Positions 32,606 to 44,129 of a stretch of DNA of 64,000 nt are shown one piece after another; positions within the stretch are counted from its first letter, which is position 1; every line of letters begins with the position of its first letter. The DNA comes from Anastrepha obliqua (Eukaryota > Arthropoda > Insecta > Diptera > Tephritidae), in assembly GCF_027943255.1 (NCBI RefSeq), contig NC_072893.1:9858001-9922000 (forward strand), written 5' to 3'. A program made the position numbers and the translations under genes. Under the pieces are notes generated by a model, which worked only from the letters and a program-made list of their open reading frames with translations, was not told the origin of the DNA and searched no databases.

Positions 32606-32621
32606 GCGGGATAATCGCTAA
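31983..32621 (+). pseudogene. C-terminus of an I/LOA-like LINE ORF2
   Basis: A 212-codon open frame. It includes the block TSPKRKLSNFLLKLGRKNVRLMADIITG...HLTTLEIIENPSC followed by C-x2-C...H-x4-type residues (CLLCLEEADNTEHFHFLFEF). This is the zinc-knuckle tail after the RNase H domain in I/LOA-type elements. The last two knuckle positions look mutated (HFLFEF instead of a C-x-C end). The first roughly 45 residues and the last roughly 35 are not typical and probably come from flanking sequence. Open length alone does not make it a gene. Confidence 0.75.
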
Positions 32622-32875
32622 AGTGATTTTGGCGGAGTTTAACAAAGCACGCCAGTCGTTGCTTTCTCGGCTAACTGGCGCAGAGGAGGCCTTCCTCTTC
32701 CTCTGCTACCACCAGCTGGTACCGCATCGAATACTTTCACAGTCAGAACGTTTATATGCAGTCGGACGACATGCCCCAGCCAAAGTAGACGCTGGATCTT
32801 TTTTTACTGCGCCATATCTATGTCATCGTAAAGCTCATACAGCTCATCGTTCCATCTCCTAGTTATTGTTCTCCG
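32608..32875 (-). mobile_element. RTE-like C-terminal fragment, inverted
   Basis: The - strand matches the fragment at 55564-55956: the block ending ...LLNSAKIA, the GGSRGRG linker region, and DELYELYDDIDIAQ near 32815-32850. A roughly 55-base stretch of the family sequence is missing near 32680. Confidence 0.75.
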
Positions 32876-32884
32876 CCTCGTAAA

Positions 32885-33665
32885 AATCCCCCCAATGAAA
32901 AACACAACAAAGCCTCGGATGAAACCTACCTTTACTGATGACGACCACTGCGAACTAACTAAGGATTACGATTTGAGGGCATGTACCTGGAATGTCCGGC
33001 CCCTTAATGGGGAAAGTGCTTCTTCCCACCTTGTTGATATCCTTGTAATAACAAAAGCTGACATCACTGCATTTCAAGGGATGCGATGGATAGGGAAAGG
33101 CAAAAAACCTTCCGACTTTCCTAAGTCTACTATAGCTGTCATGTAAAGGAGCGCAAATTCGGTGTTGGATTTATTTTGTGAGAGAGACCTCATCCCCAAG
33201 TACTGTCGTTCACTCCGGTGAACGAGCGTCTCACAATAAATCGCATCAAAGCGAGATTCTTTAACCTCTCGCTCATTTGCCCCACGCCCCGACGGAAGAG
33301 AAGGATAATGTGGCCAAAGATTCTTTTTATGAGAGTGTAGAACGTTCCTATGAGCGCTGCCCCCGTCCCCACATAAAAAACGTGCTTGGCGACTTCAATG
33401 CCAAGGTGGGCAAGGACAGAATTTTTGGTCCCTCAGTCGAAAAATTCAGCCTGCACAACGTAACATCCAACAACGGACAGAGGCTGATCGACTTCGCCGG
33501 GGCTCGTAACATGGTCATTTGCAGCACCAGATTCCAGCATAAAAAGATGCACCACACTATGAGGCTGTCTCCTGAAGAAGACACGCTTCAAGTATTTTAG
33601 ATGTTCGTATAATCCGATGACGCAACAACGACTCGGATCAGCCTTATTGCAGCCAAACTAGAAAT
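32885..33665 (+). mobile_element. RTE-like LINE endonuclease domain
   Basis: Two frames carry the exonuclease-endonuclease-phosphatase (APE-type) domain. 32895-33146 has DLRACTWNVRPLNG and KADITAFQGMRWIG. 33277-33600 has APTEEKDN, RCPRPHIKNVLGDFNAKVG and RLIDFAGARNMVICSTRFQHKK. These motifs nick target DNA to prime reverse transcription. A frameshift and a stop near 33145 separate the pieces. The DSDH motif is near 33630 (here DSDQ). No RT follows. Confidence 0.85.
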
Positions 33666-33669
33666 TCTT

Positions 33670-34545
33670 CCTTCACTATCTTTTACTTTCCAGAGCTTTG
33701 AATACAATGGGGATTTTAGCCTGAGTGTTGTAGGAGTTGGGCATTTCTCGGTGCTTCTTGGCTCGTCTTTTTGAAATTTCAATTTCATCACAGCAACTAC
33801 GTCAGCGAATCAGCTCATTCCCCCAAAGATTTTTTTAAATAGAGGGTGCATTTACGTTTAATATGAGTATATTAAATACGCACAAACACATGCTCTGATA
33901 TATATTTCATATGTACATATGAATCCAGGAATGGGGCGTGTGTGTATGTGTGCACAATCACTAAAGTGGTTTGTATCCATTTCGAGTTAATTATTATTTT
34001 TTATTCTATAAAAATTGTCGTTTTCGTGGTTGCTCTCTTAATTACAACGCACTTAATTGCATTTTTGATAAGCTGCCGCATACTTCTCAAAGTCATTGTT
34101 GTTGTGCAAGTAATTAATTTCTTCGACGGTAACCGCTTTCCAGAACACTAACCATATTTCATGTAGTTTGAAGTAATTAAATAGCATGCAGCCTCTGACT
34201 TACTCTGCGCTGCTCTGCTTTTTTGTGAGTGAGTGATTCCACTACAAACTTTGTAAGAAAAGTTTTCGTATGATTGCAACATTTCACACGTCCACGCAAG
34301 TGGGGAAAGTCCCTGACTGTCATTCATTTGAGAGTGGCCAGGACGATTATTCTGCATATGGTCCAAGCAGCTCACAACTTCGGGACTTAGCCTAAGTATT
34401 CTCCGGGTAGCTTCCTAACATCCGTTTGAGAGCGAGCTAATGTGAGAAGCCGAAGCACACAAACAAACTTTGGAAGTTCTCAGGGCACTATGGTTCTAAT
34501 CAAAATGATCACATATTAAGAGATAAAAGGCGCATGTCCTCGATA
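33670..34545. other. Intron 2 sequence, no recognised gene
   Basis: Includes an AT/TG-rich stretch near 33890-33950. No family recognised in either strand. Confidence 0.4.
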
Positions 34546-34546
34546 A

Positions 34547-37400
34547 TTTTTTTTTTTTTTTATTTCTTCCATAAAATATTACACCTGTCGTTAGACAATA
34601 AGTAATTTGATTTACAAAAAGATGGAATGAGAGTGATATTGAAGGGCCAATGCCCCCAAGCTCATTTAGAAGAAATACATATATACATATTATTTAAAAA
34701 CAAGTGGTTAACAAACAATGATATATACGATTAGTTGACAATTGATTAATATTACATGGATTTTGCAAGATCTGTTGGTGTTTGACGGTTAAGCCGACTT
34801 TGGGTAGATTTTTCTTTATTTGGAAGTCTTCTCATCATAGGATTTGTGTGCGTTAATAATCTATTTATGTGTCTTCTGCTAGCGCTTTGTATTGTTTCAT
34901 CAATAGTATCGATGTCAAGGTCGCGATGAATATCTGCGTTAGGTATGTACCAAGGTGCATTAGTTAAGGTCCTAAGTATTTTAGACTGGACTCGTTGAAG
35001 TATACTTAGATTACTTTTTGCAGCAGTGCCCCAAATCTCAATTCCATATTTCCAGATTGGAGCAATTATCGTTCGATAAATAAGTACTTTATTTTGCAAT
35101 GATAGATTGGACTGAGGTCCAAGTAGCCAGTACAATTTCTTAAAACGATTTTTAACTTCATTTCGCTTTTTCTTTATATGCTCCTGCCAGTTTAATTTCG
35201 AGTCGATCGTAATACCCAGGTATTTCGCTTTGGTGTCAATATTCACGTCAGAATTACCAACGCTAACTGGTTCAATGGTTGTCCTTCGGTTTGTGTAGTT
35301 TACTTGTATTGTTTTGTCAGCGTTAATTTCGATGTTCCATTTTTTGAACCAGTTCAATGTCACATTTAATTCGTTTTGTAAATTTTGTTTTGCGACTTTT
35401 GTATCTTTATGAGATACCATGAGGACTGTGTCATCTGCAAATGTTGCAATCATGCTGTTTTCTGACTTCGGTTCCGGTAGGTCAGCCGTATACAATAGAT
35501 ACAATGTGGGTCCTAAGACACTGCCTTGAGAAATGCCTGCGTTCATAGGTGGAATGTCTGAACATGCGTCGTTATATTTAACATAGAATTTCCTGCCTTG
35601 GATCTAACTCTTAAGCATAAGGTAAAAGTCATTAGGTAGTTGTGTTTTTAATTTATGGAGTAACCCAGGGTGCCACACTTTGTCAAAAGCTTTAGCTACG
35701 TCGAGGTATATGGACATGCACACTCTTTTTTTATTCAGGTCGTCATTAATTTTGTGAACTACTCTATGAATCTGTTGGATTGTTGAATGGTTTTTCCTAA
35801 ATCCAAATTGGTGTTGGGGTATCAGATTCATGCTTGTTATAATAGGATTTATCTGGTCAAATAATATTTTCTCGAAAATTTTTGATATTTTCGGTAGTAG
35901 GCTGATTGGTCGATATGATGTCGCTAGTGTAGCGTTTTTGTTAGGTTTCGGGATCGCTATAATTTCAGCTACTTTCCAGGTACTAGGGAAATATTTGAGA
36001 CTTATAGCAGCGTTGAAAATATTTCTTAGATAAATTATTGCCTTGTCAGGCATATGCTTCATAATTGTTCCCGAAATTTGATCATATCCAGGCGATTTAT
36101 TGTTCTTTAGAGTTTTTATTAATTCTTTTATCTCCGTAAGTGTGATTTTTTTAATTTGCTGCTTATTCTCGTTTGCTGCATAAGTAAGATTTATGTCGTT
36201 ATTATTATTTTCAAAAGTATCTTTAAAATGTTGAGCTAAGACCGTTGCTTTTTCTGAAGAGGTTCGGGCCCATTTCTCTTTAGTTGTTTTTATTGGTGGT
36301 AAATGCATTGTGGCGCCCACCACTTTTTTCGTCGCCTTCCAAAGTGTGTATTTTGAGGATTTTGTTGCGTCAATATTTTTGAGATAATTGCTAAGTTGTT
36401 TGTCTTTTTCCTTTTGAAGTAGGTCTCTTATATCTTTTCCCAATTTGTTTAGCTTTTTCTTGTCGTCTGGAAATCTTGTTGTCTGCCATTTCTTCCTTAG
36501 CTTTCTCTTTTGTTTTAGTTTCTTTTTTATCGTATCAGGTATGTAGTCATTTTTTACTTTAGTTGGTGGAGAGGGTGTAGATTTACTAACTGCCTTAATA
36601 GTTTTGTCGTTAAAAAAAGCTATAGCTGTCTCAATTTCATCGCCTGTTTTCAAAGATACTTTTGTGTCTAAATATGATTCCAAAAGCTCAGTAAACACAT
36701 TCCAGTCTGTACGATGATTGTAAAGTGGTGGATTTAAGTTTTGTTGCGGTGGTTGTTGGGTTCTTAGTATAATTGGCGAGTGATCAGAAGAGAGCTCAAG
36801 ACAAGATTCAATTGGCAGTACGTTTGGATTAATTGATTTCATGATAAAAAAGTCAAGTAAGTCAGGTACTTTGTTAATGTCAGAGGGCCAATAAGTGGGT
36901 TCTCCGGTGCTTATATAATTACAATTACGCGCTCTGATGGCGTCAAGTAATGCTTTTCCTTTCGTGTTTGTTAATCTTGAACCCCACATCATATTTTTTG
37001 CGTTATAATCTCCTCCGGCAATAAATCTACTTCCAAGTGTTTCAAGGTAGTTAGCGTATTGTGTTGTTTTGTTGTTGTGTTTCGGAGGGCAGTAAGCAAC
37101 TGACATGGTAAGCTGGCCTAGAGTGTCATTTATTTGTATCGTCGTTGCTTGCAGATGGTCCATTTGATATTCTTCCATTTTGTTAAACATAATATTTTGT
37201 CTCAGTATAATAGCTGTTCCGCCGTGTGCTCTGTTGTCAGGGTGGTTGGTGCATATTATTTTGTAGCCGGGAATACTCGATAATCGACGTAAGATCTTAT
37301 CGTGTTGCAAATTGTGACTTGAGCAAAGGATCATGAATGAATCTACAAGAAAAAGTACCAAGAAAATTGATAGAAGCAGATATAACATCAAAATAGTGAG
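34547..37400 (-). mobile_element. Jockey-clade LINE, nearly intact ORF2
   Basis: A poly(A) tail on the - strand appears as T(15) at 34547-34561. A 200-bp 3' UTR precedes the ORF2 stop at about 34752. Endonuclease and RT extend to about 37391, where the copy is 5'-truncated or meets another LINE. ORF1 is absent. Lower decay than most other elements here suggests a younger insertion. Confidence 0.93.
34752..37391 (-). pseudogene. Jockey ORF2 endonuclease-reverse transcriptase, one amber codon
   Basis: The open reading runs from 37391 to 35604, then continues in the same frame after one TAG (35604-35606) down to 34752, giving about 880 codons in total. The endonuclease carries GGDYNAKN near residue 127 and SSDHSPII near residue 204. 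The RT carries YRPISLLPKISKIFEK, then IYLDVAKAFDKVWH, SQGSVLGPTLYLLY, and the catalytic TFADDTVLM. The C-terminus lacks an RNase H domain, as in Jockey elements. The first roughly 30 residues do not match the usual endonuclease start, so the 5' end is likely truncated. Only the amber codon visibly breaks the frame. Confidence 0.92.
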
Positions 37401-37404
37401 GTCT

Positions 37405-39082
37405 AAAGGAAGCCATACTCTGTGCTGGAAACGAAGCCATTGGCGAAAAAGCTTTCTTTACCAACAAAAGGTATGACGCAGAATGTAGTGAGCTCAATCA
37501 AGCAAAGAATGAAGCAAGAAAAGCCTACCTCGAAAACAATACTCGAGGAAACCTCAAAAATATAATGACAGAAGAAAATAAGCCAAAAAAAGAAGAAAAA
37601 AGATTATATCAGAAGGAAACTAGAAATCATAGACCAAGATTTCCACAGCAAACTGACAAGATCTATGAACCGCAGGATAAGGAAACACACGAGCCAATTC
37701 CAGCCGAGATTGACGGCTTGCAAGAACACAAATGATAATGTATTGAGCGATAAAAATGAAGTGCTATAAAACTGGAGGGAAACGCTGGATAAAATCCTTG
37801 ACGCACACATCACTTAATGTCTAAGGCACAACACGTCTATACTAAAGGCAGATCCACAGAGACTACGTTACATTCACTAGTGTTATATATAGAGAAAGCT
37901 CTAGAGTACAAGGAATATGCTTTAGGAGTATTTCTAGACATTAGTGGTGCATTCCACAATGTGTCGAGAGAAGCCATTTTAAGGCATGCAAGGGTACGCC
38001 ACAGGGTGGAGTTCCATCGCCACTTCTCTGGCTACTCGCAGCTAATGAGTTACTAAAGAAATTTGAAGGTACGACATCGAAACTAGTAGCATATGCAGAT
38101 GGTATAGCCATAGTAGTGACAGGCAAATACCTAAACACCGTGAATGACATAATGAATAATACACTCGCAGCAGTGCACGAGTGACCAACACAGCCAGGCC
38201 TAGGGATAAATGCTGATAAAACGGATATGATAATTTTTACTAGAAGGTACAAGATCCCCTATTGGCAACCCCCGAAGCTAAACGACGTGGAACTAACTCT
38301 TAAAAACCACACAAAGTACCTTGGAGTAATTTTGGATAGTAAACTATCATGGAAGTACAATATATTAGAGAGTAAGAAAACGGCCAGTAACCCACTATAC
38401 GCATGTAAAAAGATGCTGGGAGTTACTTGGGTTCTATCTCCTGCTATAATGTATTGGTGCTACACAGCTATAGTAAAGCCAATATTACTATACGGTGCTC
38501 TGGTGTGGTGGACTGCGCTAAGAAAACCGACATATAAAAAGCCCATGGAAAGTATTCAACGTCTTGGTGCACTCTGCACAACAGGCACTACTCCAACGGC
38601 ACTACTACTTATCTTTGAAGGATTGGTAATAGCAGCAAATTAAAGGTGGTGTAATGATGCCACTTGCAAAATCGCCCGACAGCTGTGGCCGACTCTCAAT
38701 GCTAAACGCACGGAACTTATTTTAAAAAGAGATAAACACAGTCTTAACACACTAATTTCAGTTATTACGGGGCACTGCACTAAGCGGTAGGCGCGCCCAG
38801 AGAATGGATGTGCAAACACATGACCTCTGCAGAAGGAAGCATGTAGACGAGGAAGAGGCGATGCCGCACCTTCTGTGTCACTGTCCTGCTCTATCCAGAC
38901 GTAGACTCGCCATTTTGGGTGGGCAATCCTTTAATGAATTGGAAGATCTGGGCTCGGTAGAAATTAGGGATCTTACAAAATTTTTGAAAAGTAGGAGGAT
39001 TTGTGGTTTTAGGAAAGATAAGGGCTAATTTCCCACGCGGCATCCCCACAGTAGACAAACGCTTCAACCTAACTTAACCTAT
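37405..39082 (+). mobile_element. LOA/R1-like LINE remnant
   Basis: Coding decay products in order. First is a linker rich in KNEARKAYLENN (37500-37545). Then comes AQHVYTKGRSTETTLHSLV (37826-37882) with the FLDISGAFHNV block. A deletion follows around 37980. Then a YADD block altered to YADG near 38092-38103. The thumb/RT C-terminus is 38227-38643 (NHTKYLGVILDSKLSWK, LLYGALVWW). A zinc-knuckle tail within 38804-39028 contains C-x6-H and HLLCHCPALSRRR. The 3' end is CCTAA-like near 39066-39080. Confidence 0.85.
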
Positions 39083-40680
39083 GTGTCCTTGAATATCTAC
39101 ACCGTTTCCAGCTGGCCGACAGCCCTTTTTGCACGAGTTTCTAGAATACAGTCAAGAGCGCAGAACATGTGGCCTTTCACTGCAGACGTTTCAGTGAAGA
39201 ACGAGCAATGCTGGCGAAGACATTCGAACACCCGCCATCCCACGCAAGATTGGTCCAGGATATGTGCTCGACCATCACTAAATGGGACGTCGCAAAAACG
39301 TTCGCGGCTACAGTCGTGACGAGGCTCAACCGCATTGACTGAGAAAGGAAAACCCAGAAACGACAGCATCAGTTGTTACTGCAGCAACAACAGCGGCAGC
39401 AGCAGTAAACGCAGAAAGATAGACTAAGTATTCAATACTATTAAGATACTGAATTAATTAGGTAGCAAGACCAGCTAGAATATTTTTTATGCGATGTGCT
39501 TAATCCAGCCAAGCCATAACTCGACAGTTCTTAGCAGAAAAGGAAGGGGGGAAAAAACAACCTTATAAATATAAAGCCTATTCGTTGATTACAAAGTTTT
39601 TGGTACCTTTGCTAGCAAGTGGACAGAGGAGATGAACTGTTTTAGACAAACCGACGACAGACACAGACGCTTGAGCCAAACATTCACAACAGTACCGAAC
39701 TGAAGACAAGACAATAGTTTGTGTGTATCGGACTATTGCATTTTCTCAGATGTTTAACTCCCCCCACAACAGCTTTCGAAGCCAGTGGGAAAAGTGCATA
39801 CTAACGATGGCGTAAAATCTCCATACGCCCACAGGAGCGGAACCTGGAAAAATGTTATAGTGTTAGTGGGAGCATGCCCTATATGCCATTGGTGTGACGG
39901 TACCTTTGATGATGTTTCAGACATTTTGATTTACACCTCCTGACTAAAAAAAAACACCTACGTGTCCGCTTAAGTAATTCGAAATTTAAGTAAGGTTAAG
40001 TTACGTAAATTAAATCTTGAATAATGGAGCAATTTGAAGAATCTTCAAGCGCTTCAAGACATCAGTATTGCGTTGATTTGTTTGTATGGACCTCTCATTT
40101 GGATTTAGTAACATCATTTTGAAATTTTGAAATTTTTCTGTTCGTTTATGAAAAAAATATATTTCATGTGGATAAATTTTCCTTCCTAGCAACACTAATG
40201 GGCAATGATGGATCGCCATTGATAAAAGTTGTATTAAAAGAATTTAATTAATTGAATTAATTGAATTGAATTAATGACTTCACATGTATCTTCGAGTAAT
40301 TTAGTTACAAAAAAAATGTAAAGCAGACAAAAATGTATGCCCACACTTTAACAGCATTTAAATTTATATAAAAATTTCTCTTTCTTCCTTTTCCGACAAA
40401 ATGCTGCACTTTCACTGCGCGGGCAAACAAAAACACCACCACCAACAACCAACCAATGGCTCACATAAATAAATGGAAACCATTTAACTGTACTTGTGGC
40501 ATTCGACTAACAATGCAATAATAATAAAATAATGGCAATGAACAACGTGGACGACAACGTTAACAACTTGCAACATACTGCAACTGCAACAATGTTGAAA
40601 TAAAAAAATGTTAAAAACCAAAAAACTAAAAAAAAAACAACAAATACATAAATAAATAAATAAAAATCGCACACAATAAA
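39083..40680. other. Unassigned, with a possible old element at its left end
   Basis: 39100-39350 has overlapping frames on both strands but no motif I can name, and it ends in GCA/ACA-rich repeats near 39375-39410. It may be old repeat sequence. From 39470 to 40680 the DNA is intron with A-rich tracts. The last 40 bases before exon 3 are A-rich instead of pyrimidine-rich. Confidence 0.4.
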
Positions 40681-40684
40681 TTAG

Positions 40685-40774
40685 GAGTCGAGACATACAA
40701 CTGCATAAAAATTGACTACTTCCCCAAGGAAGGCTACCAGCCGGATCCGCACGATTCAACTCCAGCGATACCGT
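40685..40774 (+). CDS. stg1: Stargazin-like calcium-channel gamma protein, exon 3
   Basis: Exon of 90 nt with phase 1 on both sides: g+ga codes Gly306, and t+ac with exon 4 codes Tyr336. It encodes VETYNCIKIDYFPKEGYQ followed by PDPHDSTPAIP. This supplies the second loop cysteine (Cys312), partner of Cys301 in exon 2, and the acidic/aromatic DYFP-type segment shared by gamma subunits. The donor is ideal (gtaagt at 40775). The acceptor ttag is preceded by an A-rich run with almost no pyrimidine tract. The length is divisible by three, so skipping would keep the frame but remove the conserved cysteine. Confidence 0.85.
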
Positions 40775-41440
40775 GTAAGTGGATTTCATTTTATGCATCA
40801 ACTCTTTCTAGTATTTTGTATTGTATATGTGTGTGTGTGCGTGTGTGGCTGCTTGGCTGCTCCCACTGCATAAGCGGCAGTAAGTGCGTACACAAATCGT
40901 CTGTTTGCTGATGCATGTACGTGTGGCTCCTCTGTAAATATGTACGAGTATGTTTGCATGTATGTGAATTGTTCTGAAATGTGAAAAAGGAAGATGCATC
41001 GTGTCGTTGTGTCATTCATGTTTTGTTATTTTATGCTTCTACGTGGCCGCACACACACGCACAGAGGAGTCCTTGCATTGTGTCCTATGCCAACAGTGTG
41101 GCATGCGTGTCCTTGTTACTTGAGTATGTCTATTGAAAACTACTCATGTCCTAGAGTTACTAGAAATTTGTTAAATTTGTGTTGTATGAGGCTTCGTATT
41201 GTCCTGCGTTGCTTGAAAATGTCTGAGGACATACTTTTTTGGTTTTGTTTTTTTTTGTTTCTGGAGAAATGTGTAACGTTTAATGATTTATTATCAACGT
41301 AGTAGTTTCGAATTCCTTGCGCTTCAAGCTATACGACAAAGATTATAGTTTTACACAGATCATCAAAATTTTCAAGCTTGAACTTTGCTATCGTTTTAAA
41401 CCTAAAATCGTCTACTAGTAAGAATTTTCGTCATATTAGT
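40775..41440. other. Intron 3 start, TG-rich
   Basis: A (TG)n-like run near 40829-40850 and an ACAC stretch near 41051. Open frames here derive from these repeats and are not taken as genes. Confidence 0.5.
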
Positions 41441-41444
41441 TCAC

Positions 41445-42535
41445 AGCAATACGATTAAAGTAGCCTTGTGCAAGACACTAACATTCTCCGAACTTCGAAT
41501 AGATCTCTCTGCCCGCAAACTAGAGTTTGAGGGTTGTGCTAAGGCAATCTTACCAAATAGGCAGGATTGGATCGAGGGGGAAATCTGCACCAAAGCTTGC
41601 ACCTCTGTCTTCATTGACGGTTCCAAGATTTAATCGGGAGCCGGAGCAGGCGTTTTCTATAAATCAGCCCATTTATCTATCTCCTTTAAACTGCCGAATT
41701 CTGCTAATGCTTTTCAGGAAGAAGACTTTGCGATCCTGGAAGCATGCAAAATGCTTAGTAAATGTGGGCACGAGGGGGATATTAACATTTTCCCCGATAG
41801 TCAAGCCGCGATCAAGGCTCTGACGACGCCATGGTGCAGAACGAAACTAGTAAATTCCTGTAAGGAGGAGGTCAAATCTTTCGGGGGCGCAGGTAACATT
41901 TCTCTGAACTGGGTTCCAGGACATAACAACATAGAGGGAAATAAAATTACTGATGAGCTTGCCAGGAACGGACTGAATTGGCCTCAGAGTTCTCCTACTC
42001 GATCATTGGCATACTCCTGGCAGGGGAACTGCACAAATTATTTCTCAGAAAAGCGCAAAAAAGATGGAGCTTCATTTCTTCATGTGCTATTTCGAAAACC
42101 CTTTGGCCCCAGTACAATGTACGAAGGACTCAGAAAGTCCTTTGGACTCCTCGCCATCCAATTTCCAAATTCATAGCTGTGTTTACCGGAATGATCGGCA
42201 CACACGCGGAAAAGCTATGGCTACCAATTAACCCACATTGCAGAAGCTAAGGGGATCTTTCAGAAAAGAAGACTGTTAAGTACTTTCTTTCACAGGGCGC
42301 TCCTTTCTTCGACAGCCTGTGGCAGTGCGCCAACCTAAATCCCACCAATCTTCTCCATTATATCAACAGCTCTGGCTGGCTGCAGATATCTTCCTGTTGC
42401 AGGTTTCATAACGGTATCAAAACAGCGCTTCAGTGCTACTTGGGAAGTGCCAGACTGGCACTATAAAATTGGTCGGGGCATCGTTGCCCCCACTTTAAAG
42501 TAGTGTCGAAAGTAGTCTAATAAATTCAGATAAAC
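41445..42535 (+). mobile_element. I/LOA-like LINE, RNase H and 3' end
   Basis: The frame at about 41610-41975 reads FIDGSKI, then GAGAGVF...FKLPNSANAFQEEDFAILEA, the block NIFPDSQAAIKAL, and ISLNWVPGHNNIEGNKITDELAR (41751-42176 includes most of it). This is an RNase H domain with the DG, DSQ and GHxxxEGN motifs. The C-terminal zinc-knuckle region decays after 42180, and the 3' UTR ends about 42530. An in-frame stop follows DGSKI. RNase H marks it as I/LOA-type, unlike Jockey. Confidence 0.85.
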
Positions 42536-42880
42536 CCTTGGATACGCCTTGTACTAGGAATCTTCTGGCTGCTAAAAAGTAGCAACTTTCAAATTGCTTA
42601 GAGTGGAATAGAGTGGAAATGACAATGAATTGGTCATACACTTCGAAAGCATGACGAGAACGTTACCAAACATGCGTTACGGTGGAACTCGTTCCAACAA
42701 AAAGGCTATGCAGTTGGAAGACCTCGTATAACCTAGCGACGATCAACTAAATCCGAAATTGCAATTCTCGGCGTATCATAGAGCGATTTGAGGGTCAGAG
42801 AGCAAACCCGTATCCGATGATGTTCTAAAGTATTTCACGACCTACGCGCCACTAGGAGTTAAAGGAAAACATGTATATAT
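42536..42880. other. Possible transposase relic, unresolved
   Basis: Short frames with no intact motif. The lower end near 42860 leads into a mariner start. Confidence 0.3.
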
Positions 42881-42882
42881 TA

Positions 42883-43447
42883 TTAGGAGGTTGAATTAGT
42901 TTTAAAAGTGACACACAGATGGCGCTATTTATCACTTTATCGCGTTGGCAATACTGAATATATATTCATGACAAAGCCTCATTCCTAGGCTTTGTTTATC
43001 AGTATCTGTCATTTCGCTGAAGTATAAACAACGCAGTGTTTTCGTGCTCCGAGTATGTCAACTTTCGTGCCGTCGAAACGCAATTTGCGGGAAGCTTTGC
43101 TTTTCTGCTTCAATTTGAAAAAAATACAGCCCAAGCCCGTGAATTGCTGCAGGAGGCCTACCCAGACCATACTCCGTCGATTTCAACATGTGAGTACTGG
43201 TTTCGACGATTCAAAAGTGGTGATTTTCACACCGAAGACAAGGAGCGTCTTGGCCAGCCCAAAAAGTTCGAGGACGCGGAATTGGGGGAATTGGTAAACG
43301 AGGACTCGTGCCAAACCCAAGAAGAGCTTGCTGAATCATTGGGCGTTGATAAATCAACTGTTTGCAAGCGTCTAAAAGCGATGGGAATGATCCAAAAGCA
43401 AGGACATTGGGTTTTCTAGATATGAATGGGTCAGAAATTTTGTCAAA
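42883..43447 (+). mobile_element. mariner 5' half, truncated
   Basis: A TIR-like aggaggttgaattagttttaaaag near 42885 is followed by a leader of about 160 bp. The coding sequence begins MSTFVPSKRNLREALLF near 43055, with a frameshift before 43120. The frame 43036-43419 has HTPSISTCEYWFRRFKSGDF, KKFEDAEL and EELAESLGVDKSTVCKRLKAMGM. These are the two helix-turn-helix motifs and linker of a mariner transposase. The sequence stops at QKQGHWVF, so the catalytic core is absent. Confidence 0.85.
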
Positions 43448-43479
43448 AAAAGCGCCATAAAAAAGCTCTAAACTTGGCG

Positions 43480-43740
43480 CCAGTCGGGTACACCAAGTGA
43501 AGCTAAGTCCTTCTCCACCAGATCTCACCAGAGAAGGCTTTCCTCTTCCTCTGCTACCACCCGCTCTTACCGCCTCGAAAACTTTCAAAGCCAGAGTATT
43601 TCTATCCATTCCAACGACATAACCCAGACAACGAAGCCGCTGAATCTTTATTTACTGCGGTATGTCTAGGTCATCGTAAAGTTCATAACGTTCATCGTTC
43701 ATCCGCCTACAATACCCGCTATCGTTAACACTAAATGATA
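43480..43740 (-). mobile_element. RTE-like C-terminal fragment
   Basis: The - strand matches 55564-55956: YCRRMNDERYELYDDLDIPQ near 43650-43712 and the GGSRGRGKPSLV linker near 43525-43560. It meets a + strand piece of the same LINE type at about 43775. Confidence 0.75.
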
Positions 43741-43774
43741 AGAGCCTTATAAAACTTGAAGAGAGACGTCTATC

Positions 43775-44010
43775 AGAATGAAGAAACGGAATGCCGAAAT
43801 ACATGAGTGCGAGGAGCTTGAGATGCTGACCAATAGGATAAACGCTCGAAAGTTCTACCAAAAAGTTCGGCGGCTTGCAGAAGGTTTCAAAACCCGAGCG
43901 TTTTCGTGTAAGAACAAAGGCGGCGACCTAGTAACTGATATCCAGACCGTGCTTAAACTATGGAGGAAATACTTCTGGAACTTCATTCCTTTCATTAATT
44001 CATGAGAAAA
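43775..44010 (+). mobile_element. RTE-like inter-domain linker fragment
   Basis: Reads CEELEMLTNRINARKFYQKVRRLAEG, then KGGDLVTDIQTVLKLWRKYF. This is the linker between endonuclease and RT in RTE-like elements. It is head-to-head with the fragment at 43480-43740. Confidence 0.75.
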
Positions 44011-44129
44011 TAAGTTACTCCCAGCCTAGAAGAGTAACATGACCTGCGAGATGTTCTCTCTTGAGAGGTTGAGCGATTCACCGGGCCTTTTCTTATCTAC
44101 AATATTTGCAGCCAAAATAGCCTGGCTGT

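Noticed and set aside
31983..32621. 212-codon frame as a host protein
   Set aside because: It matches the C-terminal tail of LINE ORF2, including a damaged zinc knuckle.
37405..39082. LTR retrotransposon or endogenous retrovirus
   Set aside because: No protease, integrase, envelope or LTR pair was seen anywhere. RT motifs are of the non-LTR type.
40798..41019. His/Thr-rich small proteins on the - strand
   Set aside because: Generated by (TG)n/(AC)n repeats in three overlapping frames.
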